Source: Silurus meridionalis
Lineage: Eukaryota; Chordata; Actinopteri; Siluriformes; Siluridae
Direction of reading: 5' to 3'
Length of the DNA stretch: 64,000 bases
Assembly: GCF_014805685.1 (NCBI RefSeq)
Contig: NC_060907.1
Span: 4,072,697-4,136,696 of the forward strand
How positions within the stretch are numbered: the stretch's first letter is position 1; each line of letters opens with the position of its first letter. Below, piece by piece: positions 35,625 to 55,720 of this stretch. The notes under the pieces were generated by a model. The model was not told the origin of the DNA and made no database searches. It saw only the letters and a list, made by a program, of their open reading frames with translations. The translations under genes were made by a program, and so were the position numbers.

Positions 35625-35830
35625 GCAATAGTGGACAGTTACCAAGTAAATGTAATTCACGGAAGTGTTTCCGTTGGGGGAGAATTTTTATTTGACCTCC
35701 CTACATCTCCAAGTCAAATATTTGACTTTTTCCCTCACTAGAATTCAGGAAATCAGTCTTTACTTTTTATTCATGAGGATAAACGTGTAACTGGTCAAAC
35801 CCTGCTAGCGTCAGATGACTTGTGCTATTA
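35625..35830 (+). mobile_element. Partial copy of the 21723-22326 hAT-like repeat
   Basis: It shares TTGACTTTTTCCCTCACTAG, the ATTCATGAGGATAAACGTGT type sequence and GAAGTGTTTCCGTTGGGGGA with the fuller copy in nherf2 intron 2. The right half is missing. Confidence 0.6.
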
Positions 35831-36349
35831 CTGTTTGGGATGTGAGCTCATAGGACGTGCAGAGTGAAAGGGTCTACTTTTTCTTTTACACGCTCATAAC
35901 AAAACGCTGAGCTTTTGTAAAAATTTGTAAAAACAAAACCGACAGGGGGCGCTCTCTGCCGTCTCTGTTCAGACACACAAATATTATATATATATATATA
36001 TAAATAAATTAATACATGTCTACTTATAAATAAAACAATTCACATGGAAAACAAATTCTCTAATTATTTAATCCATATGGCAGTTAAAAGAGGTAGTTTT
36101 TTTTTTTTAAAACAAATTAAATAAAAAGCCGTTGGTTGTTATGGAGACGGTGGTCACTGATTGTAGTGATGAAGCAGGTTCACTACACAAAGTCAATTGT
36201 TTTTGCCGAAATTATTCCGTAAAGTTTATTCTATAAAAATAGTAATAAAATAAATAAAACATTATTTTTCCTGGGTAATGAGGTTTACGTTAAGTAAAGT
36301 GACCACTACACACAGATATACATCACATTTAGAAAATAAAGCTGGGGGG

Positions 36350-36690
36350 ATTTACACTGTGTGGCCAAAAGTATTAGGACACCTGACTTTTCCAGCCACA
36401 TGTGGTGCTTCACCAAACTGTTACCACAAACACACAATTTTACAGTATAAGTGTTTCCCTTCGCTTGAACTAGCAGGTCCAAACCTGTTCCAGCATGACG
36501 ATGCCCCTGTGCACAAAGCCAGCTCCATGAAGAGCTGCTTTCCATCGGGTGGAAGATGAAGATCTCCTGCTATAGAGCTCCAGCCTTTAGGGTGAACTTT
36601 TCATGCCCCGAGACCCCCCAGGTCTCCTCATCTCCATCAGTACCTGACTTTACCGACACCCTTGTGAATGAATTAAATCTCACGCAAGAC
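36350..36690 (+). mobile_element. Tc1-derived non-autonomous repeat, copy H
   Basis: It begins with GTGGCCAAAAGTATTAGGAC and carries AACCTGTTCCAGCATGACGA (reads LFQHDDAPVHKA) and CTGCTATAGAGCTCCAGCC. It ends abruptly where the larger Tc1 element begins. Confidence 0.75.
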
Positions 36691-38060
36691 CTGTTAGTCT
36701 GCCTTTAAAATGTCCACCTCCACTACATTTATTATCCTAAATTAGATGCACCTGTTTGAGGTCGTTAGCTGCATAAAGACACCTGTCCACCCCATACAAT
36801 CAGTAAGAATCCAACTACTAACATGGCCAAGACCAAAGAGCTGTCCAAAGACACTAGAGACAAAATTGTACACCTCCACAAGGCTGGAAAGGGCTACGGG
36901 GAAATTGCCAACAGCTTGGTGAAAAAAGGTCCACTGTTGGAGCAATCATTAGAAAATGGAAGAAGCTAAACATGACTGTCAATCTCCCTCGGACTGGGGC
37001 TCCATGCAAGATCTCACCTCGTGGGGTCTCAATGATCCTAAGGAAGGTGAGAAATCAGCCCAGAACTACACGGGAGGAGCTGGTCAATGACCTGAAAAGA
37101 GCTGGGACCACTGTTTCCAAGGTTACTGTTGGTAATACACTAAGACGTCATTGTTTGAAATCATGCATGGCACGGAAGGTTCCCCTGCTTAAACCAGCAC
37201 ATGTCCAGGCACGTCTTAAGTTTGCCAATGACCATTTGGATGATCCAGAGGAGTCATGGGAGAAAGTCATGTGGTCAGATGAGATCAAAATATAACTTTT
37301 TGGTCATAATTCCACTAAACGTGTTTGGAGGAAGAAGAATGATGAGTACCATCCCAAGAACACCATCCCTACTGTGAAGCATGGGTTTGGTAGCATCATG
37401 CTTTGGGGGTGTTTTTCTGCACATGGGACAGGGCGACTGCACTGTATTAAGGAGAGGATGACCGGGGCCATGTATTGCGAGATTTTGGGGAACAACCTCC
37501 TTCCCTCAGTTAGAGCATTGAAGATGGGTCGAGGCTGGGTCTTCCAACATGACAATGTCCCGAAGCACACAGCCAGGATAACCAAGGAGTGGCTCTGTAA
37601 GAAGCATATCAAGGTTCTGGCGTGGCCTAGCCAGTCTCCAGACCTAAACCCAATAGAGAATCTTTGGAGGGAGCTTAAACTCCGTGTTTCTCAGCAACAA
37701 GACAGAAACCTGACTGATCTAGAGAAGATCTGTGTGGAGGAGTGGGCCAAAATCCCTCCTGCAGTGTGTGCAAACCTGGTGAAAAACTACAGGAAACATT
37801 TGACCTCTGTAATTGCAAACAAAGGCTACTGTACCAAATATTAACATTGACTTTCTCAGGTGTTCAAATACTTATTTGCAGCTGTATCATACAAATAAAT
37901 AGTTAAAAAATCATACATTGTGATTTCTGGATTTTTTTTTTTAGATTATGTCTCTCACAGTGGACATGCACCTACGATGACCATTTCAGACCGCTCCATG
38001 ATTTCTAAGTGGGAGAACTTGCAAAATAGCAGGGCGTTTAAATACTTATTTTCCTCACTC
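36691..38060 (+). mobile_element. Tc1-like transposon, left arm missing
   Basis: The right arm is intact: inner repeat GTGTTCAAATACTTATTTGC (37860) and outer repeat GTTTAAATACTTATTTTCCT-CACT ending at about 38059, an IR/DR arrangement of about 200 bp. The matching left arm is absent; the element starts at AGACCTGTTAGTCTGCC against the end of copy H. The internal gene is broken (see transposase entry). Confidence 0.85.
36823..37844 (+). pseudogene. Tc1 transposase pseudogene (DD34E)
   Basis: Reading starts [20 protein letters not shown] (HTH domain). One A is missing in the run at about 36921-36926 (NSLVKK then shift), and GAA/GAG has become TAA after MWSDEIKI at 37293-37295. The rest reads to CTKY-stop at 37844. 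The catalytic residues are visible as MWSDE, FQHDN and [11 protein letters not shown]. One shift and one stop make it inactive. Confidence 0.9.
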
Positions 38061-38484
38061 TATCTATCTATCTATCTCACACACACACACACACACCCCC
38101 CATTCATCTGCCTCACTTTTTTTTTCCAAATCTTTTTTTTATTTATTTAATATCCCAAGAAAAGACATCGGACACAACCGAGACGAAACCATGAGTCCAC
38201 CAGCTCATATTTAATCTGTAAATTTGTCCGCATTAAATTCCTAAATACAAAAACAAAACTAAATAAATAAAACAAAATAAAAATAACAAAAAAAACTAAT
38301 GAGAGAGAAAGAGGGAGAGAGAGAGAAAGAGAGTGGGGGAGAGAAAGAGAGAGAGAGGGAGAGGGAAAGAGAGGGAGGTGAGAGAGAGAGAGAGAGAGAG
38401 ATAGTGGGGAGAGAGAGGAGAGAGGGAGAGTGGGGAGAGAGAGGAGAGAGGAGAGTGGGGAAGAGAGAGGAGAGGGAGAGTGGG

Positions 38485-38522
<38 letters not shown>

Positions 38523-38816
38523 TGCATAACGAGATGTAAAACATGGTGTTTCTTATTGTGGATATGTTTTAAAGATATCATTAATTTCATAATAAAAAAA
38601 AATAGAAACAAAACAGAAAAAAACCAGCAGTAGCAGCAAAATAATGAATAATTTAAAAAAAGAAATGTGTCGTCTAGACGTGTAATTCATAGGCGTTTAC
38701 TCACTACATATCAAATATCAATATGGCATCAATAGTTAGCAGTACAAATACTTTCTCTCGGGTACGCACACAAACACACTGTCTCGTTAGCAAACAAACT
38801 CCGCCCTCACACTCTG

Positions 38817-38873
<57 letters not shown>

Positions 38874-40557
38874 TGGTCACAGTTTACAGGTCAATAGGGG
38901 TCCAGGAATCAAGTGTAATTTAACGTACCTTAAAACATGAAACATTAAAGCCACACACACACAAAATAAACTTACAACCATTCAAACACAACAAATAAAC
39001 AGTTACACAAAAACAAAACAAGCAAAAAAAATAAACAACGCAGCTAAGAACAATTACTGACCAGTTACAGCAAACCTGTTACGCAAATCCACAGCCGTCG
39101 TTTATATTTACTTATTTTATTATCTATTTATCTTATTCTGTTTTAACTTATTTACTTAAATCAGGGTTGGGTTTTTTTTTTTTCTTTCGCAATTCGAAAA
39201 CGTGCGGATCGTAGCTGGTCGCAAAAAAAAAAAAAAAAAAAAAAAAAAACAATTTTTGTCTGGTTTGAACTTTTGTTACCTTTAACGTGGATCTGCTCCA
39301 AAAAAAAAATATCCACTCAATCATGATCCTGGAATCAAATCCTCAGTGATAACAAGTAATATTTATAATTTGGGGGGAAAAACAATAGAGGAGTGACGTG
39401 AACGTATTTTTTCACGTTCCAGCGTTGCAGCTAAACTACATGGTAGTCAATGAGTGGAATTCGTTCTAAGCTAAGCGAGTAAAAGGTTTTTTTTTTTTAA
39501 TCAGGATCAGAGCACCGTATAGCGACAAGCGTATTTTAATAGCAACATATAGATGTATGTATGGGGGCTACAAAACAAATTTGTATTTTTCTTATTATTT
39601 AGAGTAACGCGTGATCCTGGTGATGATTCGCCGAAATTTTATAGCACATCGTTTCAGTGGGCGGAGTCTAAACGTAAGAACCACCCCCACCCAAAAAAAA
39701 AAAAAAAAAAAACGATACTAGCTAGCGAATGTTATCTATAAAACAGCGCCTTTAGTGCAATGAAAAAAAAAATCCTAAGCAGCTCTCGTTTTGATCTCAA
39801 AAAGAAAAGATTTCAGGTTTTTTCTGTAAAAAAAAAAAAAAAGAATGACGGTCAGTGCACGATTCGTCTAGACTTTCCGAAACAAGCAATTACACACACG
39901 CAAAAAGTTACAATTACGAACATACGATCGGACCGAAACGAGTAGTGAGAAGAAAACCTGCTGAAGCAGAGAAATAAAAACAAAAATAACAGCGACTCAT
40001 TGGAGAGAAAGAAAGTAAACAAACAAAAAAACCCCAGAAACAGAATTGGTAATATAATGCCAGCGTCTCCTCCTCGATTTTTGCAAATCCGTTATTTTTT
40101 TATTTTTTTGGTGGTTCGCTTGTGATGGGATTTTCTCATGATTCCCCTCCCCCCCCCCACCCAACAGATCGCTCTCTAGCGCCTATCCTTCATTGTAGTA
40201 TTAATATGTTGGTCCGCCTCCCTTTATTTGTTATTAACCGTACTAACACCCCCCCCCCCTCCCCCCTTGCTCGTTACGTGCTCCCTCTGGTGGTTGTTTT
40301 ACGCTATCGTCCTTTCGTCCCCGCTACGTGGTGTTTTAGGTCTACCCCCCCTGCAATTGGGTGCATTCTGTAGTTAACTAGAGGAGTTCCCCTCCCCCCT
40401 CCCATCCCTCCCGCCCACCCTCATGGAGACACACACAGGGTCGTGGGGGCTGTCCGTCAGGCGGAGCGGCCAATCGCGTCCCTCTCCCCCACGATCAGGG
40501 CAGTGCAATACACAGATGGATGAGTTCCCCCCCGGTAACCCTCCTAAAGATTCATCT

Positions 40558-40605
<48 letters not shown>

Positions 40606-40701
40606 TTAGAATCAGGATCTGTGCAGGTAATAAGGTGTAAACAAGGGGGCGGGGCTTCACCTGACGGCGCGTCTTCGTGCCGCGTGTGTGTAGGGTGGGT
40701 T
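38061..40701. other. Region downstream of tnpo2, including its presumed 3' UTR
   Basis: It contains (TCTA)n at 38060-38080, a purine-rich GAGA tract at 38297-38520, (CA)n at 38822-38872, poly-A runs near 39222-39250 and 39692-39711, C-runs at 40148-40266, and a GA array at 40561-40601. No exon of another gene was seen. The part next to 40701 is probably the tnpo2 3' UTR; its end was not fixed. Confidence 0.5.
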
Positions 40702-48146
<7,445 letters not shown>

Positions 48147-48151
48147 CCTGC

Positions 48152-48188
<37 letters not shown>

Positions 48189-48671
48189 CACACACACGCA
48201 CCCACACACACACGCACACACCCCCCACCCACACACGCACCCACATACAAAGACGAGGACGCACATGCACGCACGCAAATAAAACAGAAACACGGAAAAC
48301 ACACACAGAGGACGAATGAGTGCGCTAGACAGAGAACTCTACTCGAAATGATCAGCGATGCAACACATACACACACACACACACACACACACTCCGGATA
48401 AACCTTACACACACGCTCACAGACAGCTCCAGCTACTGATGCTCCAGACTTAATGGACTGAGTGCCATGGTGTGGTGAGGGCGGGGGGTGGGAGGGGGAC
48501 AAACAAAACCGCAATGACTCAAATCAGAACCGGGTTCTTGTGACGAGACACGATGGAAGCGGGTGAAGAGGGTCGGGGATGGTTAATAACCGTCAGGATT
48601 GTAAAGGTGGGGCGGGGTGCGAATGCGAGCGCTGTAGACGCAAGGTCCTAAAAACGAGCCGCTCGAAAGGG

Positions 48672-48810
48672 ACGTGAGCTGGTTAAGGCATTGGCACAGA
48701 AGGTCATGAGTTCAAATCCCAGCACCACCAAGCTGGCACTGCTGAGCAAAACCATTCCCCCTTAAATGCCTTAATGCCTCAAATACCACTTTCGAACCTT
48801 GCGATAAAAT
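48672..48810 (+). mobile_element. tRNA-derived SINE
   Basis: GAGCTGGTTAAGGCATTGGC and GAGTTCAAATCCCAGCACCA are A- and B-box-like parts of a tRNA-derived SINE head known to me from ostariophysan fish, followed by CCACCAAGCTGGCACTGCTG. The tail is degenerate. Confidence 0.65.
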
Positions 48811-49504
48811 GTCTACATGGTAATCACGTGTGGGGATTCAGACAAATCCAATCTAATTAATTGATTGATTAATTGATTACGCAGTTTGGGCTCCTAATAC
48901 AGGAATTCGGGGTGAAGTTCAATCCTAAAATTTTATTCGGAGGCAAAATACGAGTCGTACATATGTGTATTATCATTAAAAACTACTATTTAATATATAA
49001 TGTTTATTATATATGGAGATATATTTCACTATAAATCATGACAGCATGAGTGTCAGAGGTGCGCAATGGTACAGTCCATTGTAGGGGTGTCCGGAAATCC
49101 AAGTGCATTTCCAACCGAATCCAGTTGCACCAAAATGTTTTTAGTTTCTTTTTGTTTGTTTTTTATCACACAATATCACGTTTTAGAAATCCCCAGATGA
49201 TCGATTTTAACTTTAAGATAATGTGGTGATGGGCAAAAAAAACCGGACACCCCTCTATCATTCGCCCTCTGTTTATACCCCGTGCGGGTTCGTAAACAGG
49301 GATATTTCATTGTGTTCATTATGGATTTAAATCGTATTTGAGGCTGGTTATAAAACGTGTTATATCCCAGAAGTGTCATTTCGACTGGGATTAAATCTTG
49401 ATAACTGATCGCTGTTGATCGGGTTGTGTGTGAAGAGCAATCAATCACAGCAACAAGTCGTTTATTGCTCTATTATGTGCATTATTATGCGCGTTATTGT
49501 GAGT

Positions 49505-49508
<4 letters not shown>

Positions 49509-49552
<44 letters not shown>
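49509..49552. repeat. (TA)n microsatellite
   Basis: About 22 TA dinucleotides in the tnpo2 5' flank. Confidence 0.95.
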
Positions 49553-49561
<9 letters not shown>

Positions 49562-50319
49562 TAATCTCCCTTATAAGCGATCTGATTGTGTATGCAAATC
49601 ACGACACTACCCGGTTTTTTAATCTGGCGAGGCCGAAAAAAGGGGGCCGCGTTACATACATCTATATATTTATTTCCCATCCGTATTGGGATAAGTCAAA
49701 ATCCTGTGTGCTCATTGGCTAGCGCTGCGTGATTGACGCTGATTTAATCCAATCAACTTCTCGCGCCCCACCGGGAGGAGGCGGGACTCAGTGGGAATAC
49801 GGGTGCGAAGTAAAACATAACGGAGGAGGGGGGGGGCCTAATTTGCGGTGTTTGGCTAACCTGGTTAGCTGGATATGAAACCTACGTAGGGGTAATGTGT
49901 CAAAAAACCAGGCAATATGCGACGCCAAGTTAGTGACATAACTATAAAACATATAAAACGACAAAAATAAATAAAAAATAAAAAAGACAGAGAAGAAACA
50001 GTGCGTTCGGTGATTGCCTTCAAATCCATGATGAAGAAGAGAGAGCTAGCTAGCCGCGGCTAAGTCGGCTAAACTAGCTAACATGTTGAAAGTGCCGCCA
50101 AAGGCGCTTTTACCTGATGTCGCGGATTTGCCTCTTTTTTTTAAAAAAAAATCTTCTTTTTCTTCTTTTCGTGTTAGTTTTATGAGATTGCAGTTGATCT
50201 CAAAAATAGGTTGAAATATCCCCCGTTCTCAATCTCGCTCTCTCTCAATCTCGTCAGATTGGTACTTATTCAATCGCCAGCGCGATTTCTTTTTTTTTTT
50301 CTTGTGGTGCATAGGAACG

Positions 50320-50400
50320 CACCGTGTCTGCTTCCGGCTTCCGTAGCGTGACGTTCTATCCTCGTCAGCCAATCAGCGACGGGACTAAACAAATTAGAAA
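50320..50400 (-). promoter_or_regulatory. Candidate tnpo2 core promoter
   Basis: CTTCCGGCTTCCG (ETS-like), GTGACGTT (CRE-like) and CAGCCAATCAGCG (CCAAT box, plus-strand sense) cluster within 60 bp, just outside the first TCTCGCGAGA array. GC content and motif set fit a housekeeping promoter. No transcript evidence is available. Confidence 0.5.
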
Positions 50401-50449
50401 GGGTTGTCGGCCATATTTAGAAGGTGACCTTAGTGAGCGAATGTGCCAA

Positions 50450-50641
50450 AATCTCGCGAGAGCTCCGAGTTTGGGCTCCCGATCGACAGTGCAGTGAGAC
50501 GTGACATCTCGCGAGAGCTCAGAGTCCGTTCGCCCGATTGACAGTGCAGTGAGATGTGTAATCTCGCGAGAGCTTCGAGTCTGGGCGCCCGATCGACTGT
50601 ACAGACAGATGTGAAATCTCGCGAGAGCTCCGAGCTCAGAG
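50450..50641. promoter_or_regulatory. Tandem TCTCGCGAGA promoter array, cluster 1
   Basis: Four perfect TCTCGCGAGA palindromes start at 50452, 50507, 50562 and 50617, an exact 55-bp period. Each unit continues GAGCTCCGAG...GCGCCCGATCGAC. TCTCGCGAGA is the CGCG element bound by BANP (earlier linked to ZBTB33/Kaiso) at CpG-island promoters. The array lies between the tnpo2 promoter and the interrupting repeat block. Confidence 0.85.
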
Positions 50642-51154
50642 TTTTTTGTTGTTTTTTCTCTGTTCTGTATATTCTAATGTAAAAAATTGCCACGTTGTTT
50701 GTATATGACCATTTGCAAAATAAATGAAATCAAATAAAATAAAGATTAGATCACAAGGGTAAGGGTGATACATGTACAGAAGGTGCATGATAATATATGG
50801 TGTGTATAGTAATATACAATATACTGTGTAAAGATTGAGCATAGATAGAAATGTCAGAAGATAAACATGCTCAAATGACATGATATATTTATATAAAATC
50901 TCCAGATGGTTGATTCATTTATTCATTCATGCAACATTTAAGTATTTCTGGAATAACAATTTCGATAACTGGAAATTGATTCGGACTTATAATGAAAAAT
51001 TCTGTCACTAATAAAGTTTGTAAAAATGTCTTTCAAATTATATGTAGAATTTATTTAACTAACCAGTTCATACAGAGATCCAAAGCTGATCTTTCTGAAT
51101 TCTGTGATTTCTGTGGAATGGAGGTTATGATTTCTGCATCTTTTTTCTCTCCAA

Positions 51155-51157
<3 letters not shown>

Positions 51158-51223
<66 letters not shown>
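51158..51223. repeat. (TA)n microsatellite
   Basis: About 33 TA dinucleotides. Confidence 0.95.
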
Positions 51224-51226
<3 letters not shown>

Positions 51227-51454
51227 TTTTTTTGGATTGAGGTTTAATGTTTATTTACTATGTTGACTGGATCTAAAATTGATATATATTTTAGTTTTTA
51301 AATCTACACTTAAAATTAACTTTCAGGACCGCTTTTATCTGATCTTATTATTATTTAACTTATTAGTTTTATCTTAATATTATTGCTATTATTATTATTA
51401 TTGCTATTATTTATTATTTTATTATTATTATTATTGTTATATTTTTTTCTTTTA

Positions 51455-51497
51455 GCACTTTGAGATGTTACTTTCAAAGGCGCTATATGAAATGTAG

Positions 51498-51529
<32 letters not shown>

Positions 51530-51530
51530 A
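51455..51530 (+). mobile_element. 3' tail of a retroelement
   Basis: CTTTGAGATGTTACTTTCAA and AGGCGCTATATGAAATGTAG, followed by (ATT)n, match the tail type seen on many fish retroelements. The body could not be assigned. Confidence 0.45.
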
Positions 51531-52249
51531 TAAGTAAAAAAATAGATCTGGATAAGAATCACATTTTTATGTTTAATCTTTTTATTTGGAAAATAATTTA
51601 GAAGAAACAAAACCTGCCCAACATGGTTCCATATACAGAATGTAAACGGAAAGAAAGGATGCCCAATATCTATCATTTCAAGGTTGAATTAAAAATGTAA
51701 AAAAAGTCGGAAAGCAAACAGAACTTTGGAGTCAGATATAAACAAAGGTGGGTTTTGAGCTCCAATAGGCTGTAGATTGATTGATTTCATGTCTTGTACT
51801 TGCCATGGAGATACAGCTGGAGTTGGTAGTGCAGTTTCTTGTGGTCCGTTAATCAAGAAGAAGAGACGACAACCACATGATTTTGATGGCAGCAGTGCGA
51901 GGAGTTGGAAAGATGAGCAAGTTTTTGAGGTAAATGAGGAGAGAATTGTCGATTGAGTCTGCTATCACTTCAAGACCAGAAGTAAAGACATACATCCTGG
52001 TGCTCTTCGTGCTCATCCTGGTGCTCATCCAAGTCCAGAAGAACACCAGGTTACGCCGAGAAGCACGAGATGAGCTCCAAGGAATCTATTCTGAAGCGTC
52101 CATCCAGGATTGTGTCGTTTATGCAGTCTGAATATTCCAATGACTTCTAATATTTTACAATGAGTTTGAATTCTGCCCTGAAAAAGCACCACTCTTTGTG
52201 TTCTTTTTAGAAATGTTACATGTTTGCATGAGTGAGAGAATTATAATAT

Positions 52250-52717
52250 AATATTATATATAATCCTTCTGTAAATTTCCTTTTGGCCTTTTTAACAACT
52301 GGCTCAAATGTGAATCTTCTCATCTTTACATATAACTACACCCACGTATTGTGGTTTAACTGAAACACCAAACAAAGAAACAGACGAGCAGGATTTAATG
52401 ACTAACTGTTCACATTTATCAAGGTTTAGATATAAACCAGAAGTTTTATTAAAGGTTTTTATATGCTCACTGCCAATCAGGATCTGTTGGAGATGTTGAT
52501 CAGAAATAGTAAGAAAGGAATAAGAAAGAAAGAAAGTATTGGTGCAGTCAAAAGAAACAAGTAAGGAGACACAGGGAACCCTGAAGAACTCCTCTAATTT
52601 TAATGAATTTGTTTACCAAATCCAAGCTTGAGAAGGGACAGAAATATAAACTCATGTTAAAGAGAATCAAAAGCTTTATGGCTGTTTGACATACACACTG
52701 ACAAATATGTAAGAATA
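52250..52717 (-). pseudogene. L1-like reverse transcriptase relic
   Basis: In broken minus-strand frames one reads IRGVLQGSL with SPYLF-like sequence, then NKTSGLYLNLDKCE and VKPQYVGVVICKDEK. The same order (RGV-QG...PYLF, then SGL-LN--KCE, then YLGI-I-KD) is typical of fish L1-clade reverse transcriptases. The Tc1-like element at 52718 truncates it. There is no active-site FADD in the surviving part. Confidence 0.45.

Positions 52718-54042
<1,325 letters not shown>

Positions 54043-54090
<48 letters not shown>
54043..54090. repeat. (TA)n at the Tc1 boundary
   Basis: About 23 TA units replace the right arm of the Tc1 element. Confidence 0.9.
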
Positions 54091-54091
<1 letters not shown>

Positions 54092-54128
54092 TATGAATGC
54101 AATGAATGTTAAATGTTTTACAGTAAAA

Positions 54129-54270
54129 TCTCGCGAGAGCTTCGATTTTCTTCAACGGATGGAAACTCTCGCGAGAGTTCCGAATCGAAGCGCCCGATCG
54201 ACCGAACCGAGAGGTGTAAAATCTCGCGAGATTACACCGTAGCGCGCAAAGGACGTGAAGTCTCGCGTTG
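54129..54270. promoter_or_regulatory. TCTCGCGAGA promoter array, cluster 2 (dpy30 side)
   Basis: Perfect TCTCGCGAGA palindromes start at 54129, 54167 and 54222, with a half site TCTCGCG at 54261. The 54167-54222 spacing is again 55 bp, and the unit carries GCGCCCGATCGACC as in cluster 1. The dpy30 ATG follows at 54320. This is the likely dpy30 promoter. Confidence 0.85.
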
Positions 54271-54319
54271 TTTCGACGCCCCGAAGACACACCGTTTTGC
54301 GTAGAAACCAACAACAAAC

Positions 54320-55684
54320 ATGGCGGACGGTGAGCGTTGGGGTCTCGATTTCGGAGGGTGTTTATACACAAAAAACCCAAACAAACTTTTTTTAAATTTA
54401 ATTTAGGCAAATATTGTTTGCGTTTACTTTTTTCTTAACTTCCGGTTTAAAAATGTATGCTTATGTTAGCAAAGTTAGCGTTTTAGCCGAGTGCGCTAAT
54501 GTAGCCCATTGAAACCCGCTAGTTGCTAAATTAGCCTTTTAATGATATCAGTGTGATAATAATTACATAATATTAAATACTTATTCATATATAAATACCA
54601 TATTATTAGGAGTATCACAAAAAATTAGGAATTTTGGTATTGTTGTGTATAAAACTCTCCAGGACCTGTTATTTTTTTTTTCTTTACATTGAAATAAATA
54701 TAAAGGACCATAAACTTAATATAATAATACTAATAATAATAATACTAATAATTGTTATTTTTTAGATCACACAGATGCAGATCAGAGCATGGAAGGACAC
54801 ACTCCTGTGAGTATTTCTTTTTCAAATGTGTAACTTTGTAACTTCTCTCATTCTTGTGTGTTTCTGAGTGGAATATATATTTTTTGCTGTATAAACACTG
54901 ATCAGCCATAACATTATGACCACCCGCCTCTGTGTCGGTCCCTTTGTTGCTGTTAAACCGGTTCTGATCAGTCGAGCATAAAACAGCATCTTCTCCAGCA
55001 ATGTGTCTGTTGGATCGGACCACACGGAATAGACTTCTCTCCCCAGTCGCCGGTTCACCGCTGTTCCTTCCTTGGAGCACTTTTGATAGATACTGACCAC
55101 TGCAGACCAGGAACATTCCACAAGAGCTGCAGTGTTGGAGACGCCCTGACCCAGACGTCTAGACGTCACAATTTGTCGCTCGCCCATTTTTCCTGCCTCG
55201 AACATCAACTTTGAGGATAAAATGTTCACTTGCTGCCTAATAAACAAATCCACCCAAGTGCCATGATGAGCACCGCCATCGTTATTGGAAAGAACTTGGA
55301 CTTCTGAAGATAATGATGGTGGATAAAGGAATGTTTGGAAAGCTAAAGGGTATATGAAGACCTTGTGTTTTTGGTACATCTATGGTACCGCCTGGCTTTA
55401 TTTCCGCTGAATATTGTCGTCGTCTTTGACACCACAACACTGGATCCTGGACTTAGTTTATTTCTTTTGCTTGGCGTTTTAAATCCACTGAATTTGTTAC
55501 TATAAAATAAGGAAGATTTGGAAGTGCCAATCACTTATTCTGACTCTTGTGCTTCAGATCGCGGAAAATCCCCACGCGGAGTACGGGCTCACGGAAAACA
55601 TCCAGGTACAGAGCTGAAAATACACGTGTTTAGTTTTTCATAGTTACACGATAGACAGCTGTGGACAGCTTAGAGCTCATGTGG

Positions 55685-55720
<36 letters not shown>

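Larger units (their letters stand above)
30614..36349. other. Gene-free region after nherf2
   Basis: It starts with the nherf2 3' UTR, whose end was not fixed. The rest is AT-rich non-coding DNA with a reversed Tc1-derived copy (32090-32520), a long (CA)n run (33222-33276), a recombinase relic (34290-34790), a hAT-like fragment (35625-35830), and two TGGGGACC-containing repeat copies in opposite sense (33355-33545 and 35415-35560). No conserved host exon was recognised. Confidence 0.5.
48147..50340. other. tnpo2 5' flank
   Basis: CA/CACG-rich low-complexity sequence covers 48155-48300 immediately upstream of the ATG, followed by a SINE (48672), AT-rich DNA, a (TA)n array (49509-49552), and a GC-rich stretch from about 49690 that contains GATTGGCT/CCAATCA-type boxes. 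The non-coding first exon of tnpo2 is expected near the GC-rich end, but its exact position was not determined. Confidence 0.5.
50642..52717. other. Block separating the two TCTCGCGAGA clusters, left part
   Basis: AT-rich DNA with a (TA)n array at 51158-51223, a retroelement-like tail at about 51455-51530 (CTTTGAGATGTTACTTTCAA then (ATT)n), and a LINE relic at 52250-52717. No host exon was seen. Confidence 0.5.

Noticed and set aside
37304..37612. Minus-strand open frame in the Tc1 element
   Set aside because: Shadow of the transposase pseudogene on the plus strand.
51934..52131. Small plus-strand frame with VLFVLILVLIQVQ
   Set aside because: Caused by a short internal duplication of GTGCTCATCCTGGTGCTC. 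No conserved feature, and it lies in repeat-derived DNA.
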